This document shows, in pieces, positions 20,432 through 30,555 of a stretch of 64,000 bases of DNA; position 1 is the stretch's first letter; every line of letters starts with the position of its first letter. The stretch lies in contig NZ_KI632509.1 of the NCBI RefSeq assembly GCF_000504245.1, forward strand, positions 1 to 64,000. Direction: 5' to 3'. Both the position numbers and the translations under genes were made by a program. Source of the stretch: Haloechinothrix halophila YIM 93223. GTDB lineage: Bacteria > Actinomycetota > Actinomycetes > Mycobacteriales > Pseudonocardiaceae. The notes beneath the pieces are model-generated. The model saw only the letters and a list, made by a program, of their open reading frames with translations, ran no database searches and was not told the origin of the DNA.

Positions 20432-22002
20432 TCGTCACCGTCCTTGCCCGCCGCGAGCCCCTCGATCAGCGTGTGATGCTGCCGCGCGCGTTCGGCCGCC
20501 TCATCGGCTGGCACTCCGGCCATCATCAGGCCGAGCACCTCGCGGTCGGTGTCGCCAGGCACGACGCCGACAACGGTGCCGCGATACATCACCAGCACGC
20601 GGTCCGCGATCGCGCTGACCTCGTCCAACTCGGTCGACACGATCAGCACCGCCATCCCCTTGTCGCGTTCCGCGACCAGGCGGCGGTGCACGAACTCGAT
20701 CGAGCCGACGTCGAGGCCGCGCGTCGGCTGTGCGGCGATCAACACCCGCAACGGCCGCGACAGCTCCCGCGCGATGACGACCTTCTGCTGGTTGCCGCCG
20801 GATAGCGTCCTGGCGAGCGTGGCGCCGCTGCCCGTCCTGATATCGAACTCCGCGATGCTGTCCTCCGCGAGGCGGCGGATGACAGCGGGCTTGAGCATCG
20901 GGCCGGAGGCGAACGGCGCCTCGTCGTGCCGGTCGAGGACCAGGTTCTCGGCCACCGAGAACTCCCCGACGAGGCCGTCGACCTTGCGGTCCTCCGGCAC
21001 GAAGCCGACCCCGGCGCGCAGTACCGCACGCACCGACTTGCCGAGCAGTTCGACGTCGCCAAGCAGCACGGACCCGGTCGCCCGCCGCTGCAGGCCCATG
21101 ATCGCCTCGGTCAGCTCGGTCTGGCCGTTGCCCTGCACCCCGGCGACCGCCAGGATCTCGCCTGCCCGCACATCGAACGAGACGTCGTCCACCACGATGT
21201 AGTCCCGCTCGTCCACGACGGTCAAGCCACGGACGTCGACGACGACGTCCCCGACGTCGGCCGGTTCCTTGTCCACGGCGAGCGTCACCGCGCGGCCGAC
21301 CATCAGCGAAGCCAGCTCGCTCTCGCTGGCCGAGACGTCCGGCTCACCGACGACCTTCCCGAGCCGGATCACGGTGATCCGGTCCGCGATCGCGCGGACC
21401 TCCCGCAGCTTGTGGGTGATGAACACGATCGAGGTGCCGTTGGCCTTGAGCTGGCGCATGATCTCGATCAGCTCATCGGTCTCCTGCGGAGTGAGCACCG
21501 CGGTCGGCTCATCCAGGATGAGCACGTGCGCGTCGCGGACGAGGGCCTTGATGATCTCCACCCGCTGCTGCACGCCGACCGGAAGGTTCTCCACAACCGC
21601 GTCCGGGTCGACATGGAAGCCATAGCGGGCGGAGATCTCACGGACCTGCTCACGCGCGGCGTCGATGTCGAGGAAGTCAGGCCCGTAGGTCTGCTCCGCG
21701 CCGAGCATCACGTTTTCCGCGACGGTGAACACCGGCACCAGCATGAAGTGCTGGTGCACCATGCCGATGCCAGCCGCCATCGCGTCGGCGGGGTTGTGGC
21801 AGACGACCGGTTCGCCGTCGACGAGAATCTCGCCCTCGTCCGGCCGCAGCAGGCCGTAGATCACGTTCATCAGCGTGCTCTTGCCAGCACCATTCTCACC
21901 GAGCAGACAGTGGATCTCACCCTGCTCGACGGTCAGGTCGATGCGGTCGTTGGCGACGAGCGAGCCGAACCTTTTGGTGATCCCCCTCAGTTGCAGCTTC
22001 AC
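20428..22002 (-). CDS. Nucleoside ABC transporter ATP-binding protein (two ABC domains)
   Basis: A 524-residue fused ABC ATPase of the RbsA/YufO class. The first domain has Walker [11 protein letters not shown]-loop [10 protein letters not shown] and Walker [11 protein letters not shown]. The second domain has the degenerate P-loop [10 protein letters not shown] and the signature [17 protein letters not shown], as is usual in this subfamily. It energises import of nucleosides captured by the BMP lipoprotein. It overlaps the first permease gene by 4 bp and follows an 83-bp gap containing a strong hairpin. Confidence 0.93.
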
Positions 22003-22021
22003 ATTCTCACGCTTCCATCAC

Positions 22022-22070
22022 GCCACCGGCATGGGCGCCGACTGGGTGAGCCGGTGCCCATGCCGGTGGC
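22022..22070 (-). promoter_or_regulatory. Long hairpin between the BMP lipoprotein gene and its ATPase gene
   Basis: A perfect 15-bp stem runs from 22022-22036 (ending CATGGGC) to 22056-22070 (GCCCATGCC and onward), with a 19-nt loop and no T-tract. It lies directly after the lipoprotein stop codon. In binding-protein operons such hairpins typically stabilise the upstream message or partly attenuate downstream genes, so that the binding protein is made in excess. Confidence 0.75.
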
Positions 22071-22085
22071 TGGTGTGTTGCTCGC

Positions 22086-23210
22086 CTAGGAAGAGAAGGC
22101 GGCGTCGGACTCGACCTTTAGCTCACCAGAGATGATCTGCTGCCGCAGCTCATCAACTTCCTTCTTGAGCTCATCGTCCAGCTTGTCTTCGAAGGCGTGA
22201 TACGGCGCGATCGAGACGCCCTCGTTCTCCAGCGTGCCGATGAAGGACTCGTTGCTGAAGTTGCCCTCCGCGGTCGCCGTCACAGCCTTCTCCACCGCGA
22301 CGTCCATGCCCTTGACCACGCTGGTGAGCAGGATGTCGCGGTACTCGGTGAGCGTCTTATAGCCGTCGGTGTCGACCCAGATGAGGGCGACGTCGCCCGC
22401 GTCCTTGGCCGCGACGGCGGCGGACTCACCGATCGGACCGGCCACCGGCATGACCACGTCGGCGCCGCGCGAGATCAGGTTCTCGGAGAGCTGCTTGGCC
22501 ACCGTCGAGTTGCTGAAGTCACCGACGAACTGCCCGTCCTGGGACTTCTTGTCCCAGCCGAGCACCTGCACGTCGGCGTCGTTGACCTCGTTGTAGTGCT
22601 GCGCACCGTCGTAGAAGCCGTCCATGAAGATCGTCACCGTCGGGATCTTCATGCCGCCCCAGGTCGCGACCTTGCCCGTCTCGGAGTGACCAGCGGCGAG
22701 GTACCCCGCGAGGAAGGCCGCCTCCTGGGTGTTGAACACCAGGGACTTGACGTTGTCGATGGGCGTCGGCTCGAACGTCTCCTGGTCGACGTAGAGGTGG
22801 TCGACGATGGCGTACTTCTGGTCGGGGTTGGCCTCAGCGGATGCCTTGGTCGCGTCCGCGAGGTTGAAGCCGACCGTGACGATCATTCCGCAGTCGTCGC
22901 GGACCATGTTCTTGAGGTTGGGTTCGTAGTCGCTTGCCGACTTCGGTTCGACGTACTTCGGCTCGGCGATGACACCCGCCTCATAGGCGTTGAGCAGGCC
23001 GTTCCACGACGTCTCGTTGAACGACTTGTCGTCGACACCGCCTTCGTCAGTGACCATGCAAGCGAGGAAATCGCTCTCCGACTGCTCGCCGCCTGGCTCG
23101 TTCGCCGGTGGCGGCTCGCCGCACGCCGAGACGGCCAACGCGATGGCGCCTATGGCAGCGATCGCGCGCGTGCGCTGAATTCTCCGTGTTGGACGCCGTG
23201 TCTGACGCAC
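22086..23210 (-). CDS. BMP-family nucleoside-binding lipoprotein
   Basis: A 374-residue lipoprotein. A basic N-terminus and hydrophobic stretch end in the lipobox AVSAC near residue 29. The mature part is a BMP/PnrA type I binding fold, with MVTDEGGVDDKSFNETSWNG (nucleoside-binding region), VFNTQEAAFLAGYLAA and MPVAGPIGESAA. It captures nucleosides for the downstream importer. GTG at 23210 is chosen because a GGAGG-type site lies 8 bp upstream and a signal peptide follows directly. It leads the operon ending in cdd and deoA. Confidence 0.9.
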   Translation of the reverse strand: MRQTRRPTRRIQRTRAIAAIGAIALAVSACGEPPPANEPGGEQSESDFLACMVTDEGGVDDKSFNETSWNGLLNAYEAGVIAEPKYVEPKSASDYEPNLKNMVRDDCGMIVTVGFNLADATKASAEANPDQKYAIVDHLYVDQETFEPTPIDNVKSLVFNTQEAAFLAGYLAAGHSETGKVATWGGMKIPTVTIFMDGFYDGAQHYNEVNDADVQVLGWDKKSQDGQFVGDFSNSTVAKQLSENLISRGADVVMPVAGPIGESAAVAAKDAGDVALIWVDTDGYKTLTEYRDILLTSVVKGMDVAVEKAVTATAEGNFSNESFIGTLENEGVSIAPYHAFEDKLDDELKKEVDELRQQIISGELKVESDAAFSS

Positions 23211-23601
23211 AGTGTCACTCCCTCCCCGCCCCGATCCGGTGACGGTCTCTAGCAATATCCGGCTGTACCGCCGGGATCGACGGCGAGGAAGATTACCGCT
23301 CCCGGGTGAGACGCGACACGTCAACCGACGATGAAATCGCCCCGCGTAACCGAATCGTTGAGGACGTTGCGCCAGGTGGGCCCTCCTCCACCCGGTTGTC
23401 TCGTCGATCACACCAGGGAACCCGACGTTCAGCCGATGGCAAACGGCGGGTTTAGAGTCCTGCTAATGAAGGTCGTGGCCGGTCAGTCCAGGGGCCATGA
23501 CGAGAAGTCGACCGTAAGGACCGCGTGCAGGGCCGAACCCCAAACGGCGAGGGCTACTCGCGGGTCCGAGCGATTAACACTGACGATGGAGGCCGTTCAC
23601 G
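23211..23601. other. Divergent intergenic region (nucleoside operon / sdh operon)
   Basis: About 390 bp with no convincing gene; the open frame here is weak and Arg/Pro-rich. It should contain the promoters of both divergent operons. A GGAGG at 23588-23592 is the sdhC ribosome site. No operator palindrome was identified. Confidence 0.6.
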
Positions 23602-24030
23602 ATGCCCACCACGGCTAGTCCCCCAGGAGCGATGGCGGGCACGTCACGCAGGAGCGGAACGCTCTACATCGGCGACCCCGGTATGTGGTCCTGGGTAGCC
23701 CACCGCATCACCGGCGTGCTCACGTTCTTCTTCCTGTTCGTGCATGTGCTCGACACGGCGCTCGTCCGGGTGTCGCCCAGCGCCTACAACGCGGTCATCG
23801 AAACCTACAAGACCCCGCTCGTGGCGCTGCTCGAGGTCGGCCTTGTCGGTGCGGTGCTCTACCACGCTCTCAACGGCATCAGGGTGATGCTCGTCGACTT
23901 CTGGTCCAAGGGACCGAAGTACCAGCGCCCGATGCTGTGGAGCCTCATCGGCGTGTGGGTAGTCGTGATGGTCCCAGGCACGTTCTTCCTGCTCCAGCAC
24001 ACCGTGACCGAGCTGTTCGGGGGTAACTGA
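23602..24030 (+). CDS. sdhC: Succinate dehydrogenase cytochrome b556 subunit
   Basis: A 142-residue membrane anchor. SLxRISGV-like family features are replaced by WVAHRITGVLTFFFLFVHVL, which contains the conserved Arg and His in the quinone and heme region. Three membrane spans are predicted. It anchors the SdhAB catalytic pair and passes electrons to menaquinone. It is the first gene of sdhCDAB, with sdhD starting 2 bp after its stop. Confidence 0.92.
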   Translation: MPTTASPPGAMAGTSRRSGTLYIGDPGMWSWVAHRITGVLTFFFLFVHVLDTALVRVSPSAYNAVIETYKTPLVALLEVGLVGAVLYHALNGIRVMLVDFWSKGPKYQRPMLWSLIGVWVVVMVPGTFFLLQHTVTELFGGN

Positions 24031-24032
24031 TC

Positions 24033-24461
24033 ATGACCGCTTCCCACTCGGAGACGCTCACCCTCGACAAACCGCGCTCCCCGCGCAGGCCAGCCGCGCG
24101 CCGCAGCAACTTCGAGCTGTACAGCTGGCTGTTCATGCGGCTGTCCGGCCTCGCGCTGGTCGTGCTTGTGCTCGGCCACCTGTTCATCATGACGATCCTC
24201 GACGACGGTGTGCAGCGCATCAACTTCGCGTTCGTCGCAGGTCGCTGGGCGTCGCCGTTCTGGCAGTTCTGGGACCTGTCGATGCTGTGGCTCGCGCAGC
24301 TGCACGGCGGTAACGGGCTCCGCACGATCATCGACGACTACGCCCGCAAGGACACCACGCGGTTCTGGCTGAAGATCCTGCTCTACGTGTCCATGGCGAT
24401 CATCCTCGTGCTCGGCACCATGGTGATCTTCACCTTCGACCCGAACATCCCCGTTACCTGA
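24033..24461 (+). CDS. sdhD: Succinate dehydrogenase hydrophobic anchor subunit
   Basis: A 142-residue protein with three membrane helices after a basic N-terminal tail. The segment LFMRLSGLALVVLVLGHLFI holds the heme-ligand-type His. LHGGNGLRTIIDDY is the conserved second-loop motif. It partners SdhC in the membrane domain. The context in sdhCDAB makes the call secure. Confidence 0.92.
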   Translation: MTASHSETLTLDKPRSPRRPAARRSNFELYSWLFMRLSGLALVVLVLGHLFIMTILDDGVQRINFAFVAGRWASPFWQFWDLSMLWLAQLHGGNGLRTIIDDYARKDTTRFWLKILLYVSMAIILVLGTMVIFTFDPNIPVT

Positions 24462-24487
24462 TCCACAGCGCCCGATTCGGAGTTTTC

Positions 24488-26284
<1,797 letters not shown>

Positions 26285-26321
26285 TGCCTTCCGAAGTTCT
26301 TACTCCCGCTGAGGAAGTGAA

Positions 26322-27101
26322 ATGACTGCTGTAATGGACAACACCGCACCGACTTCAGCTGAGATTCCCGCTCCGGATGGCTCGGTCACCGTCACCGTCA
26401 AGATCCTGCGGTTCAACCCCGAGGTCGACTCCGAGCCGCACTGGGAATCCTACGACGTCCCCGCGCTGCCCACCGACCGCGTGTTGAACCTGTTGATCAA
26501 CATCAAGGGCTACGTCGACGGCACGCTGTCGTTCCGCCGGTCCTGCGCGCACGGCATCTGCGGCTCCGACGCGATGCAGATCAACGGGATCAACCGGCTG
26601 GCCTGCAAGGTGCTGGTCAAGGACCTGCTGGCCAAGAAGGGCAAGCCGACCACGATCTCGGTCGCCCCGATCAAGGGCCTGCCGGTGATGAAGGACCTCT
26701 ACGTCGACATGGAGCCGTTCTTCGAGGCGTTCCGTGCCGTCAAGCCGTTCCTGATCACCTACGGCAACGAGCCGACCAACGAGCGCATCCAGTCGCCCGC
26801 CGACCGGGAGCGCTTCGATGACACCACCAAGTGCATCCTGTGTGCCTGCTGCACCACGTCGTGCCCGGTGTTCTGGTCGGACGGCTCGTACTTCGGGCCC
26901 GCCGCGATCGTCAACGCACACCGGTTCATCTTCGACTCCCGCGACGAGGGCGCCGAAGAGCGGCTGGACATCCTCAACGACGCCGAGGGCGTGTGGCGCT
27001 GCCGCACGACGTTCAACTGCACCGACGCCTGCCCTCGCGGCATCCAGGTGACCAAGGCGATCCAGGAAGTCAAGCGCGCCCTGCTGTTCAAGCGGGTCTG
27101 A
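26322..27101 (+). CDS. sdhB: Succinate dehydrogenase iron-sulfur subunit
   Basis: A 259-residue iron-sulfur protein. The N-terminal 2Fe-2S domain has CAHGICGSD (Cys75, Cys80, with Asp83 as in enterobacterial SdhB) and Cys95. The C-terminal 4Fe-4S and 3Fe-4S clusters are bound by CILCACCTTSCP and CTDACPRGI. It transfers electrons from SdhA to the membrane subunits. GAGGAAG just upstream is its ribosome site. A 21-bp tandem repeat follows the gene. Confidence 0.96.
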   Translation: MTAVMDNTAPTSAEIPAPDGSVTVTVKILRFNPEVDSEPHWESYDVPALPTDRVLNLLINIKGYVDGTLSFRRSCAHGICGSDAMQINGINRLACKVLVKDLLAKKGKPTTISVAPIKGLPVMKDLYVDMEPFFEAFRAVKPFLITYGNEPTNERIQSPADRERFDDTTKCILCACCTTSCPVFWSDGSYFGPAAIVNAHRFIFDSRDEGAEERLDILNDAEGVWRCRTTFNCTDACPRGIQVTKAIQEVKRALLFKRV

Positions 27102-27129
27102 CCACGGGGCGGGGGATGCGGTGCCCGTG

Positions 27130-27234
27130 TGCGCCGTGTCCCCCGTTCCCGACGCCGTGTCCGACCCTCGTGACGCTGTGTCCGACGTTCAGGACGCTGT
27201 GTTCGACGTTCAGGACGTCGTGTCCGACATTCGT
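27130..27234 (+). repeat. 21-bp tandem repeat downstream of sdhB
   Basis: Five imperfect 21-bp units; the clearest are 27151-27171, 27172-27192, 27193-27213 and 27214-27234. The consensus begins GACGCYGTGTCCGAC and ends GTTCAG or ATTCGT. Units 3 and 4 differ at one base. The period is a multiple of three, but no start codon or ribosome site supports translation. Related units occur after the selenium permease gene (46784-46825) and, inverted, between the TNT gene and dnaE2 (58353-58436). Confidence 0.85.
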
Positions 27235-27424
27235 GGGCGACCGCGAGCGTCATTCTCCGAAGTTGATCACCGACCCTGCCGTTAGGACCAACACAACCCG
27301 ACATAGGGGACGTAATCTGGGCCTACGAGCAGGGAGGCACCTCAGCAAAGCGCGGGAAGCCGTCCAACAGCCGGGACTCGCGGCGGCCGGGGCGCGGCAG
27401 GTCGCCGCACCGCACCCGAAGGAA
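27235..27424. other. Rest of the sdhB downstream intergenic region, nothing recognised
   Basis: About 190 bp following the tandem repeat and preceding a convergent membrane-protein gene. No T-tailed terminator hairpin was evident, and no gene is supported. Confidence 0.5.
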
Positions 27425-27775
27425 CTACGGCCAGAAGACGGCGAGGCCGACGTTGAGCACGACGAGGCCGCCGAGGGTGAAGGACAACCACTTCGGCGCC
27501 GCTGGCTTGCGGAGGAAGCCGCCAGCCAGGCCGAGGATGACCAGCAGCACCAGTATCTTCACGCCGACCTTGACCGGGTTGTAGTCGATGTCGTCGAGCG
27601 CGGGGTCGATGCCCATCAGCGCGAGACCGGTGATCAGCTGCAGACCGCCGCCGTGCAGCCAGCCCTTGTTCAGCTTCGCGCCCTGACCGGCGTGCAGTTG
27701 CAGCATGAACGTACCGATCAGCATCGCCATGCCGAGCAGGTGCAGAAAGACCAGAACCAGCCGCAGAAACTCCAT
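27425..27775 (-). CDS. Small integral membrane protein, four predicted helices
   Basis: A 116-residue protein with four hydrophobic segments (about residues 4-25, 43-58, 68-88, 97-116) and short loops. The first span carries a His (FLHLLGMAML) of the kind seen in small heme- or redox-linked membrane proteins. No family function was recognised. It sits 21 bp after the SCO4848-like gene, in the same orientation. Confidence 0.65.
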   Translation of the reverse strand: MEFLRLVLVFLHLLGMAMLIGTFMLQLHAGQGAKLNKGWLHGGGLQLITGLALMGIDPALDDIDYNPVKVGVKILVLLVILGLAGGFLRKPAAPKWLSFTLGGLVVLNVGLAVFWP

Positions 27776-27796
27776 CGTCCGTCCTCAGTTCGCTCG

Positions 27797-28039
27797 TCAG
27801 TCCTCAGATCGCCGGGTGAGGGCGCGCAGACCACGCCAGCCGATCACGCCGATGATCGTACCCAGAATGATCGAGACGATCGTCAGCGCCGCATGTACCC
27901 AGAAGAACGACGTCAGGGCGCCGGTAGCGTCACGGGCGTTGTCGCTCTGCCACAGGTTGCGTGCGAACGTCACCCAGATGATCCACGACCATACGCCGAA
28001 TGCGAGCAGGAACAGCGACACCGGCTTCGACATGCGCAT
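27797..28039 (-). CDS. SCO4848-family small membrane protein
   Basis: An 80-residue protein with two membrane spans, beginning MRMSKPVSLFLLAFGVWSW. It matches, from memory, the actinobacterial SCO4848 family, which in Streptomyces also lies beside a D-Ala-D-Ala carboxypeptidase and near sdh. The function is unknown. ATG at 28039 is preferred over 28033 by analogy with the family. It is divergent from dacC. Confidence 0.72.
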   Translation of the reverse strand: MRMSKPVSLFLLAFGVWSWIIWVTFARNLWQSDNARDATGALTSFFWVHAALTIVSIILGTIIGVIGWRGLRALTRRSED

Positions 28040-28136
28040 CCGCCGAGCGTAACCGCATAGCGATTCGATGACCGATTGGCTACGAGGCTGGCTCAACGGC
28101 AGCCAGTGAGGTCCTCGTTACCGTACGATTGATCCG

Positions 28137-29387
28137 GTGTCGAGCTGGTCTATCCGCCCGCTGTCCGCCGTCGTCGTCACCCTGCTGAGCGCCCTGCTGC
28201 TCACCCCTGTCGCGACCGCCAAGCCTGACCAGTGCTCCTACCGCGCCCTGCCGCCGCCACCGGTCGACTCCTCCGAGGTCCCGGAGCCCGGCGAACCGTC
28301 CCCCACACCACTGCCGGTGCCGGACACCCCGCCCGGCGGGAAGCGGATGGCCGAGTGCGGGCACGTCTTGCCGGACGGCGCCAACCGCCCCAAGGGCAAG
28401 ATCTCGGCGAAGGCATGGCTGCTCGCGGACCTGGACAACGGCACCGTGATCGCCGCGAAGAACCCGCACGGCAGGTACCGGCCAGCATCGCTGATCAAGG
28501 TGCTGCTGGCGCTGGCCGTGGTCAAGGAGCTCGAGCCGGACGACGTCATCACCGCGTCGGACGCCGACATGGCCCAGGAGTGCAGCTGCGTTGGCGTCGT
28601 CAAGGGCCAGGACTACACAGTGGACAAGCTGTTCACGAGCATGTTGCTGCGCTCGGGCAACGACGCCGCGCACGCGCTCGGCTCCGCGCTCGGCGGCAAC
28701 GACGAGGCGCTGGCCACGATGAACGAACTGGCGGCCGATCTCGGCGCCGTGGACACCCGCGCGGCGACGACGTCCGGTTTGGACGGTCCGGGCATGATGA
28801 CGTCCGCCTATGACCTCGCGTTGATCTTCCGCGCGGCGATGGCGGAGCCACGCTTCGCCGATGCCGTCGGGACGTACGAGATGAAGTTCAAGCGGCGGAA
28901 GCACAAGCGCCCCATCACCATCTACAACGACAACCGCCTGCTACGGGAGTACCCAGGCTTCCTGGGCGGCAAGACCGGGTTCACCAACGACGCGCGGCAT
29001 ACCTACGTCGGCGCGGCCGAACGCGGCGGTAGGCGGATCGCCGTCGTTCTGCTGCGCGCGGAGCAGCACCCGGTGCGGGTGACCGATCAGGCCACCAGGT
29101 TGCTGAACTACGGCTTCCGGCTGTCCAGAAACGACACCAAACCGGTCGGCACACTAGTCGAACCCGAAGCCGAGCAGCCGGATGACACCGATCTGCCGAG
29201 CATCGAGCCGCCAGAACTGGACGCCATCCCCGACAGCGACCCGACAACGGACGCCACCACGGAGCCCGTGACCCAGGAAGCCCCGACGGAAGGCCCTGGC
29301 GGTGTCACGCGGGAGATCGTGGTGCTGGTCCTCATCGCGCTCGCGCTGCTCACGACCATCGTGGTGCACCGCAGGACGCGGCGCTGA
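28137..29387 (+). CDS. dacC: D-alanyl-D-alanine carboxypeptidase (PBP5-type, S11 family)
   Basis: A 416-residue penicillin-binding carboxypeptidase that trims the terminal D-Ala of peptidoglycan stem peptides. A signal peptide (residues 1-28) is followed by a Pro-rich linker. The S11 catalytic domain has SxxK at Ser118-Lys121, SGN at 173-175 and KTG at 279-281. An acidic, Thr/Pro-rich stalk leads to a C-terminal membrane anchor (VLVLIALALLTTIVV) with a basic tail. Its TGA directly abuts the stop of the convergent YihY gene. Confidence 0.9.
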   Translation: MSSWSIRPLSAVVVTLLSALLLTPVATAKPDQCSYRALPPPPVDSSEVPEPGEPSPTPLPVPDTPPGGKRMAECGHVLPDGANRPKGKISAKAWLLADLDNGTVIAAKNPHGRYRPASLIKVLLALAVVKELEPDDVITASDADMAQECSCVGVVKGQDYTVDKLFTSMLLRSGNDAAHALGSALGGNDEALATMNELAADLGAVDTRAATTSGLDGPGMMTSAYDLALIFRAAMAEPRFADAVGTYEMKFKRRKHKRPITIYNDNRLLREYPGFLGGKTGFTNDARHTYVGAAERGGRRIAVVLLRAEQHPVRVTDQATRLLNYGFRLSRNDTKPVGTLVEPEAEQPDDTDLPSIEPPELDAIPDSDPTTDATTEPVTQEAPTEGPGGVTREIVVLVLIALALLTTIVVHRRTRR

Positions 29388-30452
29388 TCAGCGCTTGCGC
29401 AGCCAGGTCAGCCCAGCGCCGATCAGCCCACCGATGCCAAGCAAGCCTGCCGTGCTCACCGGGTTTGGCCCGCGCCGGACGTGCACCTGCGGCCGGATCG
29501 TCACCGGAACCGGTGGCGCGATGACACCCGATTGGTTCTCCTTCGCGGTCGCCGTCCACGCCGTCACGAACAACAGGAACCGGGACACCAGGTTCGCGAA
29601 CACCAGTAGACCGAGCACAGGACCGAACACCGCGAACGACGGCTTCTCCGACACCGCGCCCAGGTAGAACGTCGCCAACTGCTGCAGCAGCACGAACCCG
29701 ACCGAGGTGATCACCGCACCCTTGACCGCGCTGCGCAGCTCCACCTTCTCCCGTGGCAGTCGCGCGATCACCCACAGGAACACCAGCATGTTGGCCGCCA
29801 GTGACAGCAGGATCGTCGTCCCCCGCAGCAGCGCTGTCCACGGCTGCCCTTCGAGGTCCGCGAGCTCCAACAGCTTCGCGCCGAGTCCACTGCCGGCTGC
29901 GGCCAGCGCAAACGACACCAGCAGCGCGAGGCCGAGACCGAGCAGCGCGGCGAAGTCGTTGAGCGTCCTCGTCACGATCGGGATCTGCTTCTTCTCCTGG
30001 CCCCACTGCGCGGTGAGCGCGTCGCGCAGGTTGGTCATCCAGCCGATCCCCGCGTACAGCGCGATCGCGAGACCGATGATCCCGAGGCCGCCCGCCGATT
30101 CCGTCGCGGTCTCGACGATGTCGGTGACGAGTTCGTTCAGCCCTGGCGGCACCGAACGGTCGATGCCCGAGGTGATCTGGTTGATCACGACCTGATTGCC
30201 CCGCAGCACGAGACCGACGATCGCGAACGCCACCATCAGGATGGGGATCACCGACAGCACGCTGAAGTAGGTGATCGCGGCGGCGTAGTGGTTGCCGTAG
30301 CGCTCGGTGAACGCCTTATTCGCGCGGATAATGTGATCGAGCGCAGGATACTTTCGCCGCAACCTAGGCAGCAGCTTTTCCTTCTCGGGCTTCTCGCCCT
30401 TGCCAGGCTTCCCGGTCGCGTTCTTGGCCCGCGCAGCTTCCTTTGTCGCCAC
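29388..30452 (-). CDS. YihY/BrkB-family inner membrane protein
   Basis: A 354-residue protein. The basic N-terminal region (Lys-rich, residues 1-35) is followed by the YihY core, with AAAITYFSVLSVIPILMV and about six membrane spans (SAVKGAVITSVGFVLLQQLA is typical). The tail is short and basic. The physiological role of the family is unsettled; older ribonuclease BN and virulence-factor labels are not supported. Stop codons of this gene and dacC touch (TGATCA). Confidence 0.85.
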   Translation of the reverse strand: MATKEAARAKNATGKPGKGEKPEKEKLLPRLRRKYPALDHIIRANKAFTERYGNHYAAAITYFSVLSVIPILMVAFAIVGLVLRGNQVVINQITSGIDRSVPPGLNELVTDIVETATESAGGLGIIGLAIALYAGIGWMTNLRDALTAQWGQEKKQIPIVTRTLNDFAALLGLGLALLVSFALAAAGSGLGAKLLELADLEGQPWTALLRGTTILLSLAANMLVFLWVIARLPREKVELRSAVKGAVITSVGFVLLQQLATFYLGAVSEKPSFAVFGPVLGLLVFANLVSRFLLFVTAWTATAKENQSGVIAPPVPVTIRPQVHVRRGPNPVSTAGLLGIGGLIGAGLTWLRKR

Positions 30453-30555
30453 GAGCGTTACGGTATCGGCTTACCGCCAGTTCCACCGACCTATGTCGAC
30501 AGCGACGCGCCCGCCAACCCACGCCGCCACCGACATAGACACGGACGGGGGAACG

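Noticed and set aside
27130..27234. CRISPR array or repeat peptide gene after sdhB
   Set aside because: Units are contiguous 21-bp copies without spacers, so not CRISPR; no start codon or ribosome site supports a peptide.
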